Assembly (NCBI RefSeq): GCF_019904235.1
Contig: NZ_CP063202.1
Coordinates: 124,001 to 188,000, forward strand
Source: Erythrobacter sp. SCSIO 43205
Lineage (GTDB): Bacteria; Pseudomonadota; Alphaproteobacteria; Sphingomonadales; Sphingomonadaceae
Length of the DNA stretch: 64,000 nt
Reading direction: 5' to 3'
Of the stretch, positions 9,827 through 17,747 are shown piece by piece (position 1 is the first letter of the stretch; each line of letters starts with the position of its first letter). Below the pieces are notes generated by a model. It was not told the DNA's origin. It made no database searches and worked only from the letters and a program-made list of their open reading frames with translations. The position numbers and the translations under genes were made by a program.

Positions 9827-11293
9827 TTAATTGGTGTTTTCAGCCAGCGCAGGCAAGGGGTGGAGACCCCAGGGGTTCGGCTGAAACCCCTCGACAGAGC
9901 CGCGAACGAGTGACCAGCGCACCGGAACGCCTAGCGGGATGAAGACTTCGGCCTCAGTCAAAATCGAATGCGCTTCGATCAAAAGGAGCTCTTTGGATTC
10001 GGGGTCTTTTAATGCCAGAGAATCGCGCACCAATGCGTCGGCTTCTTCTGAACACAGCCCCAAAGCAACAGCGCAGTTCAGCTGGTTCAAGAACCATCGC
10101 GGCGAGGAATAGCGGGCCAGCCGGTCGCGCAGTTCCAGATCTCCGCCCTCACCAATTCCGACGCGCCGCGTCGTCACGCCAATCTGGCGCCAACTGGAAG
10201 AAAGCGCATCGAACAAAAGATCACCCCCCGGCCCATCTGGGAGGCCAACGGAAACGCTCGGCTCCCCAGCGCTCCACGTCGCGATGCGACGGCGTGCAAC
10301 CGCGCGGCGCTCTTCCAGACCAAGATCGGGCCAGCGATTGGCGGTCAGCGTTCCGGGAGTGAAGAATTCAGGGGGCACGATCCAGGTGGCAGAAACCCAG
10401 CCGCCAAGCCCAAAGGGCTGGATCAGCGCCTCGCGGTCAATCGCCATCGACAACGCTTCACGCCGATCAGGATCGGACAGCAATCCGCTGTCATTGCGCA
10501 CTTGCAGGCCGAACAGACCGATAGCAGGATCAACCTGGACCGCGCCGCGCGACAAGGGGCCAAGCTCAATCATCGGAAAATCAGCAATCGAGCCGTTCAG
10601 AACAAGATCGACCTCGCCGTCGGAAAACGATTCAATCGCCTCAGTCGCAGTGAGATTGCGCACAGCGAGATTGCGAGTCATCTCCTCCCAATCCTCGCGC
10701 GCGGGAAGCCCGCGATTTTCAGGGGGCATCATCGCCAGTCGGGCAAGAGGCGCGTTATCATCGCGCGTCACCGTCATCGGCCCGGCACCCACCCCGCGGC
10801 GCCCGAAGGAAAAGCCAAGTTCCGGCTGAGCCAGAAGGCGAAGGAATTGCGGCATGGGCCCAGACAGGCGAAGCTCGATCACCCGCCCGGTCATCGCCCG
10901 CACCTCAACGACCTTGGCAAGGTCAAGGCCAAGCGAAGTGCCTTCAAGCTCGCGCAAGCGCTCTTGCAGCATCGTTCTGATGTCGCTGGCGGTGATAGGT
11001 TCGCCATTGGACCAATTGGAGTTGCGAAGGCGGAAAATATAGCTGAGCCCATCATCGGTGACGATCCAGCGTTCAGCTATCGCAGGCACAACCTGTCCGG
11101 ACAGATCGAGCGCGACCAACCCTTCATTGGAAGCTGCGCGCAAATGCTGCGCTCCTGCGGAAAGCCTGACCCCTGTGTCAAACAGGGCCTCGCTTTCACC
11201 AATCACGCCAATAGTGACAGGGCCCCGGTCGGCTGCGGGTCCGCAGGCGAACAGGGCAATAACAAGGGGAAAGGCGAATGCGGCGCGTATCAC
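9827..11293 (-). CDS. Peptide/oligopeptide ABC transporter substrate-binding lipoprotein
   Basis: A 488-residue periplasmic binding protein of the SBP_bac_5 (DppA/OppA/NikA) family. The N-terminus is a lipoprotein signal with lipobox LFAC (Cys about 17), so it is probably anchored to a membrane. The body has the family pattern: LVALDLSGQVVPAIAERW, a WSNGEPITASDIR segment and AIDREALIQ near 285. No permease or ATPase genes lie nearby, so its transport partner is unknown. It may be an orphan receptor. The DUF4112 gene follows closely on the same strand. Confidence 0.85.
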   Translation of the reverse strand: MIRAAFAFPLVIALFACGPAADRGPVTIGVIGESEALFDTGVRLSAGAQHLRAASNEGLVALDLSGQVVPAIAERWIVTDDGLSYIFRLRNSNWSNGEPITASDIRTMLQERLRELEGTSLGLDLAKVVEVRAMTGRVIELRLSGPMPQFLRLLAQPELGFSFGRRGVGAGPMTVTRDDNAPLARLAMMPPENRGLPAREDWEEMTRNLAVRNLTATEAIESFSDGEVDLVLNGSIADFPMIELGPLSRGAVQVDPAIGLFGLQVRNDSGLLSDPDRREALSMAIDREALIQPFGLGGWVSATWIVPPEFFTPGTLTANRWPDLGLEERRAVARRRIATWSAGEPSVSVGLPDGPGGDLLFDALSSSWRQIGVTTRRVGIGEGGDLELRDRLARYSSPRWFLNQLNCAVALGLCSEEADALVRDSLALKDPESKELLLIEAHSILTEAEVFIPLGVPVRWSLVRGSVEGFQPNPWGLHPLPALAENTN

Positions 11294-11359
11294 AGCGCCA
11301 ATCTAGCAAGGATTGGCCAGCAAAACACCGCCAAGTGCGGCTGCGCGTTGAAATTTACG

Positions 11360-11761
11360 CTAGATTTTTCGCAAATTGACCGGAGTTGCAGGCGGTGGAG
11401 GCGCGCGATGGGCACGCGAAATGCCGCTTTCAGACACATCTTGCCCGCCAGAGCCAGCTGGCGCACGAGCCGCAGCAGAATTGATCTCTTCATCAAAAGC
11501 AACGCCAAAGCGTTGATCCTGAACCCACGCGACCGAGCCTTTAACAGTGCCGATATTGCGCAGTTCAACCTCGACCCGGTTACCCCGGACGATTTGCACG
11601 GCCCCTTCGCCCATCATGCCACCATCGGACAGGTTGCGAACGCGCACGCGCGCAGGTTCGCCACTTTGCTCAACGCGCACGTTAGCCAGAAGGAAAAGGC
11701 TATCACGCGATACACTTCTCGTCTCGACACCTGTCATTGTCGCAAGATCTCCGTTTGTCAC
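11360..11761 (-). CDS. PilZ domain protein
   Basis: A 133-residue protein. The first 95 residues resemble a single PilZ domain, the common c-di-GMP-binding fold. RVRNLSDGGMMGEG carries the (D/N)xSxxGG motif, and a beta strand pattern ends in VAWVQDQRFGVAFD. The arginine motif that usually precedes the domain is weak here (RDSLFLLANVRV), so nucleotide binding is uncertain. The C-terminal 40 residues are Pro/Ala-rich and probably disordered. It stands alone between the binding protein and dksA. Confidence 0.8.
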   Translation of the reverse strand: MTNGDLATMTGVETRSVSRDSLFLLANVRVEQSGEPARVRVRNLSDGGMMGEGAVQIVRGNRVEVELRNIGTVKGSVAWVQDQRFGVAFDEEINSAAARAPAGSGGQDVSESGISRAHRAPPPPATPVNLRKI

Positions 11762-11947
11762 ACCAGGCCCATTCTTCCAGAAGGCCGCTAATTCCCGGCG
11801 TTTCTTCCTCCTAAAGCACCCGGAAACGCGTCTTGGAAGATAGGTACAAGCACGCAGTTAATCACTTGTAAAATTCACCGCCGATTCACCCCCAAAATGG
11901 CGGCAAACGGAAAGGGTGTCCCAAAATGGAGCAGAATTGAGGATAAA

Positions 11948-12406
11948 TCAGTCGTCGCGCGAGATTTTCTCACGACGCTCATGCGCTTCTTGCGCCTCAA
12001 CCGTCATAGTCGCAACCGGCCTTGCAATCAGACGTTTGAGCCCGATGGGATCTCCGGTCACTTCGCAATAGCCATATTCGCCTTCCTTGATGCGGCGAAG
12101 GGCAGAATCGATTTTGGAGACAAGTTTACGCTGACGATCGCGGGTGCGCAGTTCGATACCCCAATCGGTTTCGCTCGACGCGCGGTCATTCAGGTCAGCT
12201 TCGCGAATAGGTCCATCCGCAAGCGATTGAAGCGTTTGACCGGCTGCTGAATGAATGGAGCGTTTCCAATCAAGCAAAAGCATTTGAAAATACGCAAGCT
12301 GACGCTCGCTCATATACTCTTCATCATCACTCGGTGTGTAATCTTCGCCAAGAAGCTCTTTGGCTTTTTCGATGATTTCAATCTCTTCAGATGCCGCCGC
12401 TGCCAT
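11948..12406 (-). CDS. dksA: RNA polymerase-binding transcription factor DksA
   Basis: Binds in the RNA polymerase secondary channel and, with ppGpp, tunes transcription in the stringent response. The product is 152 residues. A coiled coil runs about 40-110, with the tip around LNDRASSETDWG. The C-terminal finger reads YGYCEVTGDPIGLKRL-IARPVATMT. Only one of the four zinc cysteines is kept, which is common in alphaproteobacterial DksA and suggests a zinc-free fold. Start ATG 12406 has AGAGGA in front; a TTG six codons upstream reads through that site and is unlikely. Confidence 0.95.
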   Translation of the reverse strand: MAAAASEEIEIIEKAKELLGEDYTPSDDEEYMSERQLAYFQMLLLDWKRSIHSAAGQTLQSLADGPIREADLNDRASSETDWGIELRTRDRQRKLVSKIDSALRRIKEGEYGYCEVTGDPIGLKRLIARPVATMTVEAQEAHERREKISRDD

Positions 12407-12767
12407 GTGGTCCTCTAATCCCAAAACCCGTGTTGCTGACGGCCAGACTCATCGCGCTTCCACTCGCAAAACAGTCCGGCAATCCCATTGCTAGGCGCGC
12501 CTATAGGCAAGCCACCAGAACCCCGCAAGACAGTTTACCAAGGACTGGAAAAGAAACGCCCAAAAACGCCTCAATACGCCACGCAAACCCTTTGCTAGCA
12601 CCTGCGCCCGCACTCCCGCCCGCACTCCCGTCCGCACTCCCGTCCGCACTCCCGTCCGCAGGGGGCAGCAAGAAAATCGCGATGTCGTTAACCAATTGTT
12701 GACCATGATCGGGGAGTTCTTGGCATCGGAGTTCAACCGGGGGGTTAGAACTTTGGAAAAACGGGGA
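12407..12767. other. Intergenic region between dksA and a Sel1-like gene
   Basis: 361 bases between divergent genes. It must hold the dksA promoter, but no confident -35/-10 pair was seen. The clearest feature is a 12-base tandem repeat (see the separate entry). Open frames across the repeat on the minus strand encode only low-complexity GVRT- or DGSA-type repeats and were not called as genes. Confidence 0.6.
12607..12660. repeat. 12-base tandem repeat, about four and a half copies
   Basis: The unit is (C/T)CCGCACTCCCG. Copies begin at 12607, 12619, 12631 and 12643, and a partial copy begins at 12655. The first two units start with C and the rest with T, so later copies look freshly duplicated. 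A unit of this kind can change copy number by slippage. Confidence 0.85.
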
Positions 12768-13103
12768 ATGTGGAAGATGGAATTGAAAGCACTTAATGGC
12801 CTTGATGCCGAAGTTGTTGGAAGCGGTGAAATTGATCTGGCGATTGCAGGTTATCTGGCCGATGCGATGGCTGGGGATGTCGCAGCCCTGTTCAATTTGG
12901 GCGTTGCCTATTCAACAGGCTCGAATGGTGTGGAATGTGATCTGGTCGAAGCGCACAAGTGGTTTAACCTTGCTGCATCAAGAGGCCACGAAGATGCCGG
13001 TTTTTGCCGCGCCGATGTTGCCGATGAGATGACTGCTCGTGAAATCGCCGAGGCGCAACGCCGCGCTCGTCGCTGGCTCGCTGAGGAGCGCCGCGCCGCT
13101 TAA
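12768..13103 (+). CDS. Sel1-like repeat protein
   Basis: A small protein of about 111 residues. The middle carries one Sel1/TPR-like motif: GDVAALFNLGVAYSTGSNG followed by DLVEAHKWFNLAASRGHEDA. A charged helix (MTAREIAEAQRRARRWL) closes it. Such proteins act as adaptors in protein-protein contacts; no partner is evident. The start is uncertain: ATG 12768 and ATG 12777 both lie near a GGGGA sequence, and 12777 has the better spacing (9 bases). An earlier in-frame start at 12696 would add a poorly conserved stretch. Confidence 0.75.
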   Translation: MWKMELKALNGLDAEVVGSGEIDLAIAGYLADAMAGDVAALFNLGVAYSTGSNGVECDLVEAHKWFNLAASRGHEDAGFCRADVADEMTAREIAEAQRRARRWLAEERRAA

Positions 13104-13113
13104 ACCCTTTTGA

Positions 13114-14253
13114 TCAATCGCCTTTTTTGAACGGTGTTCTTTGATCCAGATACACTTGATCCGCGGCAACGCCTTGACGTTCGCGCTCAAGAAAATCGGC
13201 AACCGCTTCGCGAAAGCCGGGATCGACGAGATAGTGGGCTGAGAAAGTCTGCACCGGTTCATAGCCCCGGGCAAGCTTGTGCCCGCCCTGCGCCCCGGCC
13301 TCTACACGCGGCAAGCCAAGCTCGATCGCAATGTCGATCGCCTGATAATAACACAGTTCGAAATGCAAAAAGCGCACATCGCGCGTGCATCCCCAATAGC
13401 GGCCATAGATCGCATCCTTGCCGACGAAATTAAGCGCGCCTGCAATGGGTTCATCGCCGTCAAACGCAAGAATGAGGACGATACGATCGCCCATCCGCTC
13501 CCCCATCAATGTAAAGGCTTCTCGCGTTAGATAAGGCGTCCCCCATTTGCGCGCGCCAGTGTCTTGATAAAACACCCAAAACGCGTCCCAATGCTCTGGC
13601 TTGATCGCATCGCCTGAAAGCCGCTCAATCCGTAGGCCCCTTACCGCTGCCTCGCGTTCTTTGCGCAAATTCTTGCGCTTGCGCGACGCGAGATCGCCCA
13701 AGAACTCATCAAAACTATCGTAGTCACGGTTGAGCCAGTGAAACTGGAGGTCGCTGCGGATGAGCCAACCCTCTTCCTCAAAGATCGGCACCTGCGCAGG
13801 CTCCACAAAGGTTGCGTGAGCCGATGAAAGGCCATTTTGCGAACACACCACTTCCGCGCCTTTCAAAAGGTGTGTCGCGAGAGAGGGGGCAGAGAGCAAC
13901 AAGCGAGGACCGCTTGCCGGAGTAAACGGCGCTGCGATTTGAATTTTGGGATAATAATTGCGACCTGCGCGGTGCAAAGCATCCGCCCAAGCATGGTCGA
14001 AGACATATTCGCCTTGAGAATGTCCCTTTGCATAGCTTGGCATGGCGGCGAGCAGCTTGCCCGCCTCATCGGTGATCGTGATTGGGGCGGGATCCCATCC
14101 TGTGCCAGATCCCACACTGCCTGAATCTTCAAGCGAAGTCAGAAATTCGTGCGACATGAATGGGTTATCCGCGCCCCGCAGCGCATTCCATTCGCTGGCA
14201 TCAAATTCACCGACACCGGGTGCCAGCCGAACTGTAAGTTCGCCGTCGCTCAT
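13114..14253 (-). CDS. FemAB-like GNAT acyltransferase family protein
   Basis: A 379-residue protein of the family described as GNAT N-acetyltransferase or peptidogalycan biosynthesis protein (DUF482). Landmarks are FMSHEFLTSLEDSGSVG near residue 32, the QGEYVFDHAWADA segment, RKRKNLRKERE, and the C-terminal GVEAGAQG-HK-like stretch RVEAGAQGGHKLARGYEP. The fold is a duplicated GNAT domain as in FemABX enzymes; the substrate is unknown. Its start overlaps the end of the phosphodiesterase gene by four bases (ATGA), so the two are translationally coupled. Confidence 0.88.
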   Translation of the reverse strand: MSDGELTVRLAPGVGEFDASEWNALRGADNPFMSHEFLTSLEDSGSVGSGTGWDPAPITITDEAGKLLAAMPSYAKGHSQGEYVFDHAWADALHRAGRNYYPKIQIAAPFTPASGPRLLLSAPSLATHLLKGAEVVCSQNGLSSAHATFVEPAQVPIFEEEGWLIRSDLQFHWLNRDYDSFDEFLGDLASRKRKNLRKEREAAVRGLRIERLSGDAIKPEHWDAFWVFYQDTGARKWGTPYLTREAFTLMGERMGDRIVLILAFDGDEPIAGALNFVGKDAIYGRYWGCTRDVRFLHFELCYYQAIDIAIELGLPRVEAGAQGGHKLARGYEPVQTFSAHYLVDPGFREAVADFLERERQGVAADQVYLDQRTPFKKGD

Positions 14254-14972
14254 GCCAGACCCTCGCCTTCGCTGATCAAAGCGTTTGCGAATTTAAGAGC
14301 GTGCGCGCGCGCGTCAGGCGAATTGACCGTCCATGTCAGCACGGGAAGCCCGCTTTTGCGAAGCTCTTCAACCCACGGATTAGCCAGAGCAACCACATGG
14401 TAGGCGAGGAAATCAGGCTCCGCCTCAGCAAAAGCCGCCTCACGCGCTTCCTGCGTCTGAGTGTAGCCATAGCCGTCTTCGCGCATCACTAGGCCTGCGG
14501 CGACGCTTGGCTCTTCCTTATGGAACCACGCAGAAACCCTCGGATCAAAGCTCATCACGGCAAAATCGCCTGAATAATGCCGCACCGCATCAGCAACCGC
14601 TTTACAGCTTTGTTCCACATCATAGTCAGGCTTCGACTTTATCTCGATCAAAAGCGGCACCGCGCCGCTCACACATACAAGAAAAGCCTCAATCGAAGGG
14701 ATCGGTTCCCCATTGGAGCGCAATGTAAGGCTTTCGAGCGCTGCTCGCGTGTGTTCTTCGGTTATCCCGGATGCAGCGGTAAGCCGATCAAGCTCCCAAT
14801 CATGAAATACCATCGCCTGCCCATCGCTGGAGCGCTGAATATCGCATTCAATGCCCAATCCGGCAGCAATCGCTGCCTTTGCAGCCGCCAGAGAGTTTTC
14901 CGGCACTTCGGATGAATGCAGGCCCCGGTGAGCATATTCCCACCGGGTCAGCCATTCAGGTGCGCGCCGCAA
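14250..14972 (-). CDS. Glycerophosphodiester phosphodiesterase
   Basis: Hydrolyses glycerophosphodiesters to an alcohol and glycerol 3-phosphate. The 240 residues match the compact bacterial GDPD domain. HRGLHSSEVPENS carries the first catalytic His and the Asn/Glu metal region. IECDIQRSSDG holds the metal-binding Glu and Asp, and VFHDWELDRLT the second catalytic His. The family Glu/Lys pair appears in LIEIKSK. No signal peptide is seen, so it is probably cytoplasmic. It sits second in a run of five tightly packed minus-strand genes. Confidence 0.93.
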   Translation of the reverse strand: MRRAPEWLTRWEYAHRGLHSSEVPENSLAAAKAAIAAGLGIECDIQRSSDGQAMVFHDWELDRLTAASGITEEHTRAALESLTLRSNGEPIPSIEAFLVCVSGAVPLLIEIKSKPDYDVEQSCKAVADAVRHYSGDFAVMSFDPRVSAWFHKEEPSVAAGLVMREDGYGYTQTQEAREAAFAEAEPDFLAYHVVALANPWVEELRKSGLPVLTWTVNSPDARAHALKFANALISEGEGLA

Positions 14973-14989
14973 GGTCGTCGGCTCAACGA

Positions 14990-15445
14990 TTAGGAGCGCA
15001 GGGCGACAACTGCGTCCACTTCCACCGCCGCCCCTAGTGGCAATGACGGTGCGCTCACTGCGGCCCGTGCATGGCGACCCGCATCACCGAAGACTTCGAG
15101 CATCAGGTCAGAGGCGCCATTGGCGACTTTGGGCTGGTCAGTGAAATCAACGGTCGAATTGACGAAAGCGCCAAGCTTCACAACGCGGCTTACGTTCTCA
15201 AGCACCCCTGCGCCTTTCAACTGGGCCAGGATCATCAACCCGCAAGCGCGCGCAGCCTTCATACCGCCATCAAGATCGACGTTTTCGCCCAGTCGCCCAG
15301 TCACGAGATTTCCTTCCACGAAAGGCAACTGACCCGAAACATAGGCAAAGCCGCCTTCGACGACGACAGGCACGTAGCTCGCGACAGGGGCTGCTGCTTC
15401 AGGCAAAACAATACCAAGCTCGTTCAATCGGTTTTCAATGCTCAT
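14990..15445 (-). CDS. RidA family (YjgF/UK114) protein
   Basis: Members deaminate reactive enamine/imine intermediates from PLP enzymes. The 151 residues are the longer form common in alphaproteobacteria. GFAYVSGQLPF, VVKLGAFVNSTVDF and the RHARAAVSAPSLPLGAAVEVD segment (with the conserved Arg) are all present. ATG 15445 is preferred over the upstream in-frame start because AGAGGA precedes it. It overlaps the HAD gene stop by four bases. Confidence 0.92.
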   Translation of the reverse strand: MSIENRLNELGIVLPEAAAPVASYVPVVVEGGFAYVSGQLPFVEGNLVTGRLGENVDLDGGMKAARACGLMILAQLKGAGVLENVSRVVKLGAFVNSTVDFTDQPKVANGASDLMLEVFGDAGRHARAAVSAPSLPLGAAVEVDAVVALRS

Positions 15446-16071
15446 GCTGCATCCTCTTTCAGTTGTTGCGAGAGCCAAGGCAGAGCTTCGTCCCATATAT
15501 CAATCCTTGCATGGGCATGGCCTGCCTTATGAGCGCAAGGAATTGCCGATGAGATCATGGGCTCACCGCAAAAATGAAGGCGTTTGACGTGAGGCGTAAC
15601 CTCTTTCACAGAGGCGTGATGCTGAGCCAGATCGTCGATGAACAGCGCTCTACTGGGCCTAAATTCTTCGATGATCTTGGCCATTGCCGGGCCCTTTGGT
15701 CCCTGATTGGTGTACACCTTTGCATGGAGCCCGTGTGCGGCCAATTGCTCCGCGCGCTTTTCACGGTTTGCATCAACCAGATTGGTCAACACAACGACAT
15801 CGGCCTCTTCTGCCAGCGTGTTGAGGGCGTGGATTGAGCCGGCGATAGGGCTTTGGCTATCCATCTCGGTTGCAAAAAAGCCGCCGAGCTTTTTCCAAAT
15901 CTCTTCAGGGGCAAGAAATTCGCCCGTCTCGCGCCAACGCAACGCTTTGGAAAAGTCGCCAGTGCCAAGGTTGAATTCGACGCCCTGTGTTTCCTCAAGC
16001 CACACCTTGAAGGGTGCAACCATGTGCAAGATCACCTCATCACAATCGCTGATAATCAGTGGGCGGCTCAT
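15442..16071 (-). CDS. HAD superfamily hydrolase
   Basis: A 209-residue haloacid-dehalogenase-type phosphatase. The nucleophile motif is IISDCDEVIL (Asp 8 and Asp 10), VVLTNLVDANRE is motif II, and RALFIDDLAQHHAS holds the motif IV acidic pair. The substrate is unknown. It overlaps the neighbouring DUF3572 stop by one base (TGATG) and the RidA start by four, which suggests coupled translation along the run. Confidence 0.85.
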   Translation of the reverse strand: MSRPLIISDCDEVILHMVAPFKVWLEETQGVEFNLGTGDFSKALRWRETGEFLAPEEIWKKLGGFFATEMDSQSPIAGSIHALNTLAEEADVVVLTNLVDANREKRAEQLAAHGLHAKVYTNQGPKGPAMAKIIEEFRPSRALFIDDLAQHHASVKEVTPHVKRLHFCGEPMISSAIPCAHKAGHAHARIDIWDEALPWLSQQLKEDAA

Positions 16072-16301
16072 CAGGACAATATCCTTTGCATTTCGATCAA
16101 TTCCTCCGGCGTCACCGCCAGCGCTTCGGCAGCGCGTATAAGGTCTGGTTCGTGATTTGCCAGAAATTCAAGCGCTGAGCCCAGGACGGTTGAATCATCA
16201 AGTCCCGCGCGAAGAGCATCAGGATCAAGCCCGGTAAGCGACAGATAGCGCTCGGCCCGGTCAGTATCCTGAAGGATCCAGCCAAGCGCAGCGAGAGCCA
16301 A
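16071..16301 (-). CDS. DUF3572 family protein
   Basis: A short helical protein of unknown function, found next to divK in many alphaproteobacteria, as here. The called part is 76 residues from a TTG (LALAALGWILQD...EEL-EMQRIL). The family pattern starts a little earlier. The reading frame stays open and coding-like for 21 more codons up to an ATC at 16364 that has AGGGG six bases before it. The true protein may therefore be 97 residues starting at ATC; no ATG, GTG or TTG exists in that extension. Confidence 0.8.
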   Translation of the reverse strand: MALAALGWILQDTDRAERYLSLTGLDPDALRAGLDDSTVLGSALEFLANHEPDLIRAAEALAVTPEELIEMQRILS

Positions 16302-16416
16302 GGTCTTCGCTCTTACGACCGGGTCATAGACGCCTGAGCGATCAGTGGGATCAGGGATTGTGATGGGCTTCCCCTACGATTAGGTGTGCGATGGTAGCAA
16401 TGAACAGGCGAACCTG

Positions 16417-16785
16417 ATGACAAAGCGAATTATGGTTGTTGAGGATAACGACCTCAACCGGAAATTGTTCTGCGATGTCTTACAGGCGCAAGGTTTCGAG
16501 GTGGAGCCTATCGCTGATGGGCATGAGGTGCTGGACAAGGCGCGCATCGCTGTTCCTGATCTTATCATCATGGATATTCAGCTTGCAGGGGTTTCTGGCG
16601 TTGATTTGATCGAGGCGGCGAAAAAAGACCCGGCCTTGCGCGAGATTCCGGTTTTGGCGGTCACGGCATTTGCAGCCAAGGGCGATGAGGAACGAATCAG
16701 GGAAGCAGGGGCAACCGGCTATTTATCGAAACCTGTGTCGATCATTCCGTTTATGAACGCAGTGAAAGACCTTTTGCCGAATTAA
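16417..16785 (+). CDS. divK: Single-domain response regulator DivK
   Basis: A 122-residue receiver domain with no output domain. VVEDNDLNRKLF gives the acidic pocket, LIIMDIQLAG the phosphoacceptor Asp, TAFAAKGDE the switch Thr, and YLSKPVSI the Lys. In Caulobacter DivK controls cell-cycle kinases DivJ/PleC/DivL, and the sequence fits that subgroup. Start ATG 16417 is chosen over a GTG at 16384 because the receiver fold begins directly after it. It diverges from the DUF3572 gene and ends four bases inside the convergent gene. Confidence 0.94.
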   Translation: MTKRIMVVEDNDLNRKLFCDVLQAQGFEVEPIADGHEVLDKARIAVPDLIIMDIQLAGVSGVDLIEAAKKDPALREIPVLAVTAFAAKGDEERIREAGATGYLSKPVSIIPFMNAVKDLLPN

Positions 16786-17354
16786 AGCACCAAGTTTTCG
16801 TAAGCGAAGACAATCCAGGTCACAAACACGCCCCATACAAAGGTGCGATAGGCGTAATTGAGGTATTTGTACTTCTTGGCTGCCAGCACCTGACCGCCTT
16901 GATGAATGTCGGTCAACATGGTGCGAAACAGACCTTCATCGGTTTCGAACCTTTCGAGCATATCCTCAATCCATTCATCCGTTTCTAGCGCGACGTAATG
17001 CCCGAAAAACAGATAGTTAAAGTGCTTTTTATCCTCGGGCGCCTTCGGCACAGAAGGGATGACCGACAGGACCGCAAAAAGGGAGGAGATAAACGCCGTC
17101 GCCGCCAGTGACAAAACCGCCCAAGTCGCGCCGCCGCCAAAAAGATTGGTGATCGACATTGAGAAGACGACAAACGTCGCACCAATCAGGATCGAAGCCT
17201 TATTATCTGCCATCGAAGAGAGCGACAGGGTTTGAACCTGAGCCGTTCTGACCAAATGGATCGCATGATTTGAAAATGTGCGCGGTGGTTCCTCGCGCCG
17301 GGCTGTTGCACCGTCAGCCCCGGCTTGTGCCAAATCTATCCCGCCTTGTGCCAT
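16782..17354 (-). CDS. Pycsar-effector-like membrane protein (DUF5706)
   Basis: A 190-residue membrane protein. Residues from about 27 on (NHAIHLVRTAQVQTLSLSSM, then ADNKASILIGATFVVFSMSI) match the DUF5706/Pycsar effector pattern, with an ADNKA motif and hydrophobic segments at about 55-75, 80-103 and 170-188. In anti-phage Pycsar systems such proteins are membrane-disrupting effectors triggered by cyclic UMP or CMP. Here no cyclase gene is adjacent, so this is an orphan and its role may differ. An upstream GTG (17396) is possible; ATG 17354 has GGGG ten bases before it. Confidence 0.8.
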   Translation of the reverse strand: MAQGGIDLAQAGADGATARREEPPRTFSNHAIHLVRTAQVQTLSLSSMADNKASILIGATFVVFSMSITNLFGGGATWAVLSLAATAFISSLFAVLSVIPSVPKAPEDKKHFNYLFFGHYVALETDEWIEDMLERFETDEGLFRTMLTDIHQGGQVLAAKKYKYLNYAYRTFVWGVFVTWIVFAYENLVL

Positions 17355-17492
17355 ATATTTCGTGCCCCATATCACCCGTGCAACCGTGATTGCCACTTGG
17401 CTCTAAGCTTGACAAGTTCGCCCCGCTCAAGCTTTGGCTAGTGCAACCTAGCACCGACCCGCGCCGTATTCTTGTAAGAAAGCACCCATCGC

Positions 17493-17735
17493 ATGACCGA
17501 AGCCGAAGTCGACGAACGCATCCGCGCTCTGATCGAACCCTTCAACAAGAAGGGCGTAACAATCGAAAACAGCACCACCTTTGCCAACGATCTTGAGTTT
17601 GACAGCCTCACCGTCATGGATTTCGTGGCCGAGATTGAGGACGAGTTCGACATCATCATCAGCATGAACCAACAGGCAGAGATTGAGAATTACGGCCAAT
17701 TGGTAACGGCAGTGCACAAGTTGCAGGATAGCTGA
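17493..17735 (+). CDS. Acyl carrier protein, probably for sphingolipid synthesis
   Basis: An 80-residue acidic four-helix carrier protein. The phosphopantetheine attachment Ser is residue 38 in EFDSLTVMDF. It ends 12 bases before the serine palmitoyltransferase gene. That arrangement is known from sphingolipid-making alphaproteobacteria, where a dedicated carrier protein supplies the acyl chain. Assignment to sphingolipids rests on this position; the protein is clearly not the general AcpP by sequence (FDSLTVMDF instead of ADSLDTVEL). Confidence 0.9.
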   Translation: MTEAEVDERIRALIEPFNKKGVTIENSTTFANDLEFDSLTVMDFVAEIEDEFDIIISMNQQAEIENYGQLVTAVHKLQDS

Positions 17736-17747
17736 TAAGAGCCATTT

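Noticed and set aside
10502..11791. A 429-codon open frame on the plus strand across the binding-protein and PilZ genes.
   Set aside because: Antisense to two well-supported genes, Arg/His-rich and without any domain pattern; a shadow frame of GC-rich coding DNA.
12491..12736. Minus-strand frames over the 12-base repeat giving GVRT or DGSA repeat peptides.
   Set aside because: They exist only because the repeat length is a multiple of three; no ribosome-binding site or conserved sequence.
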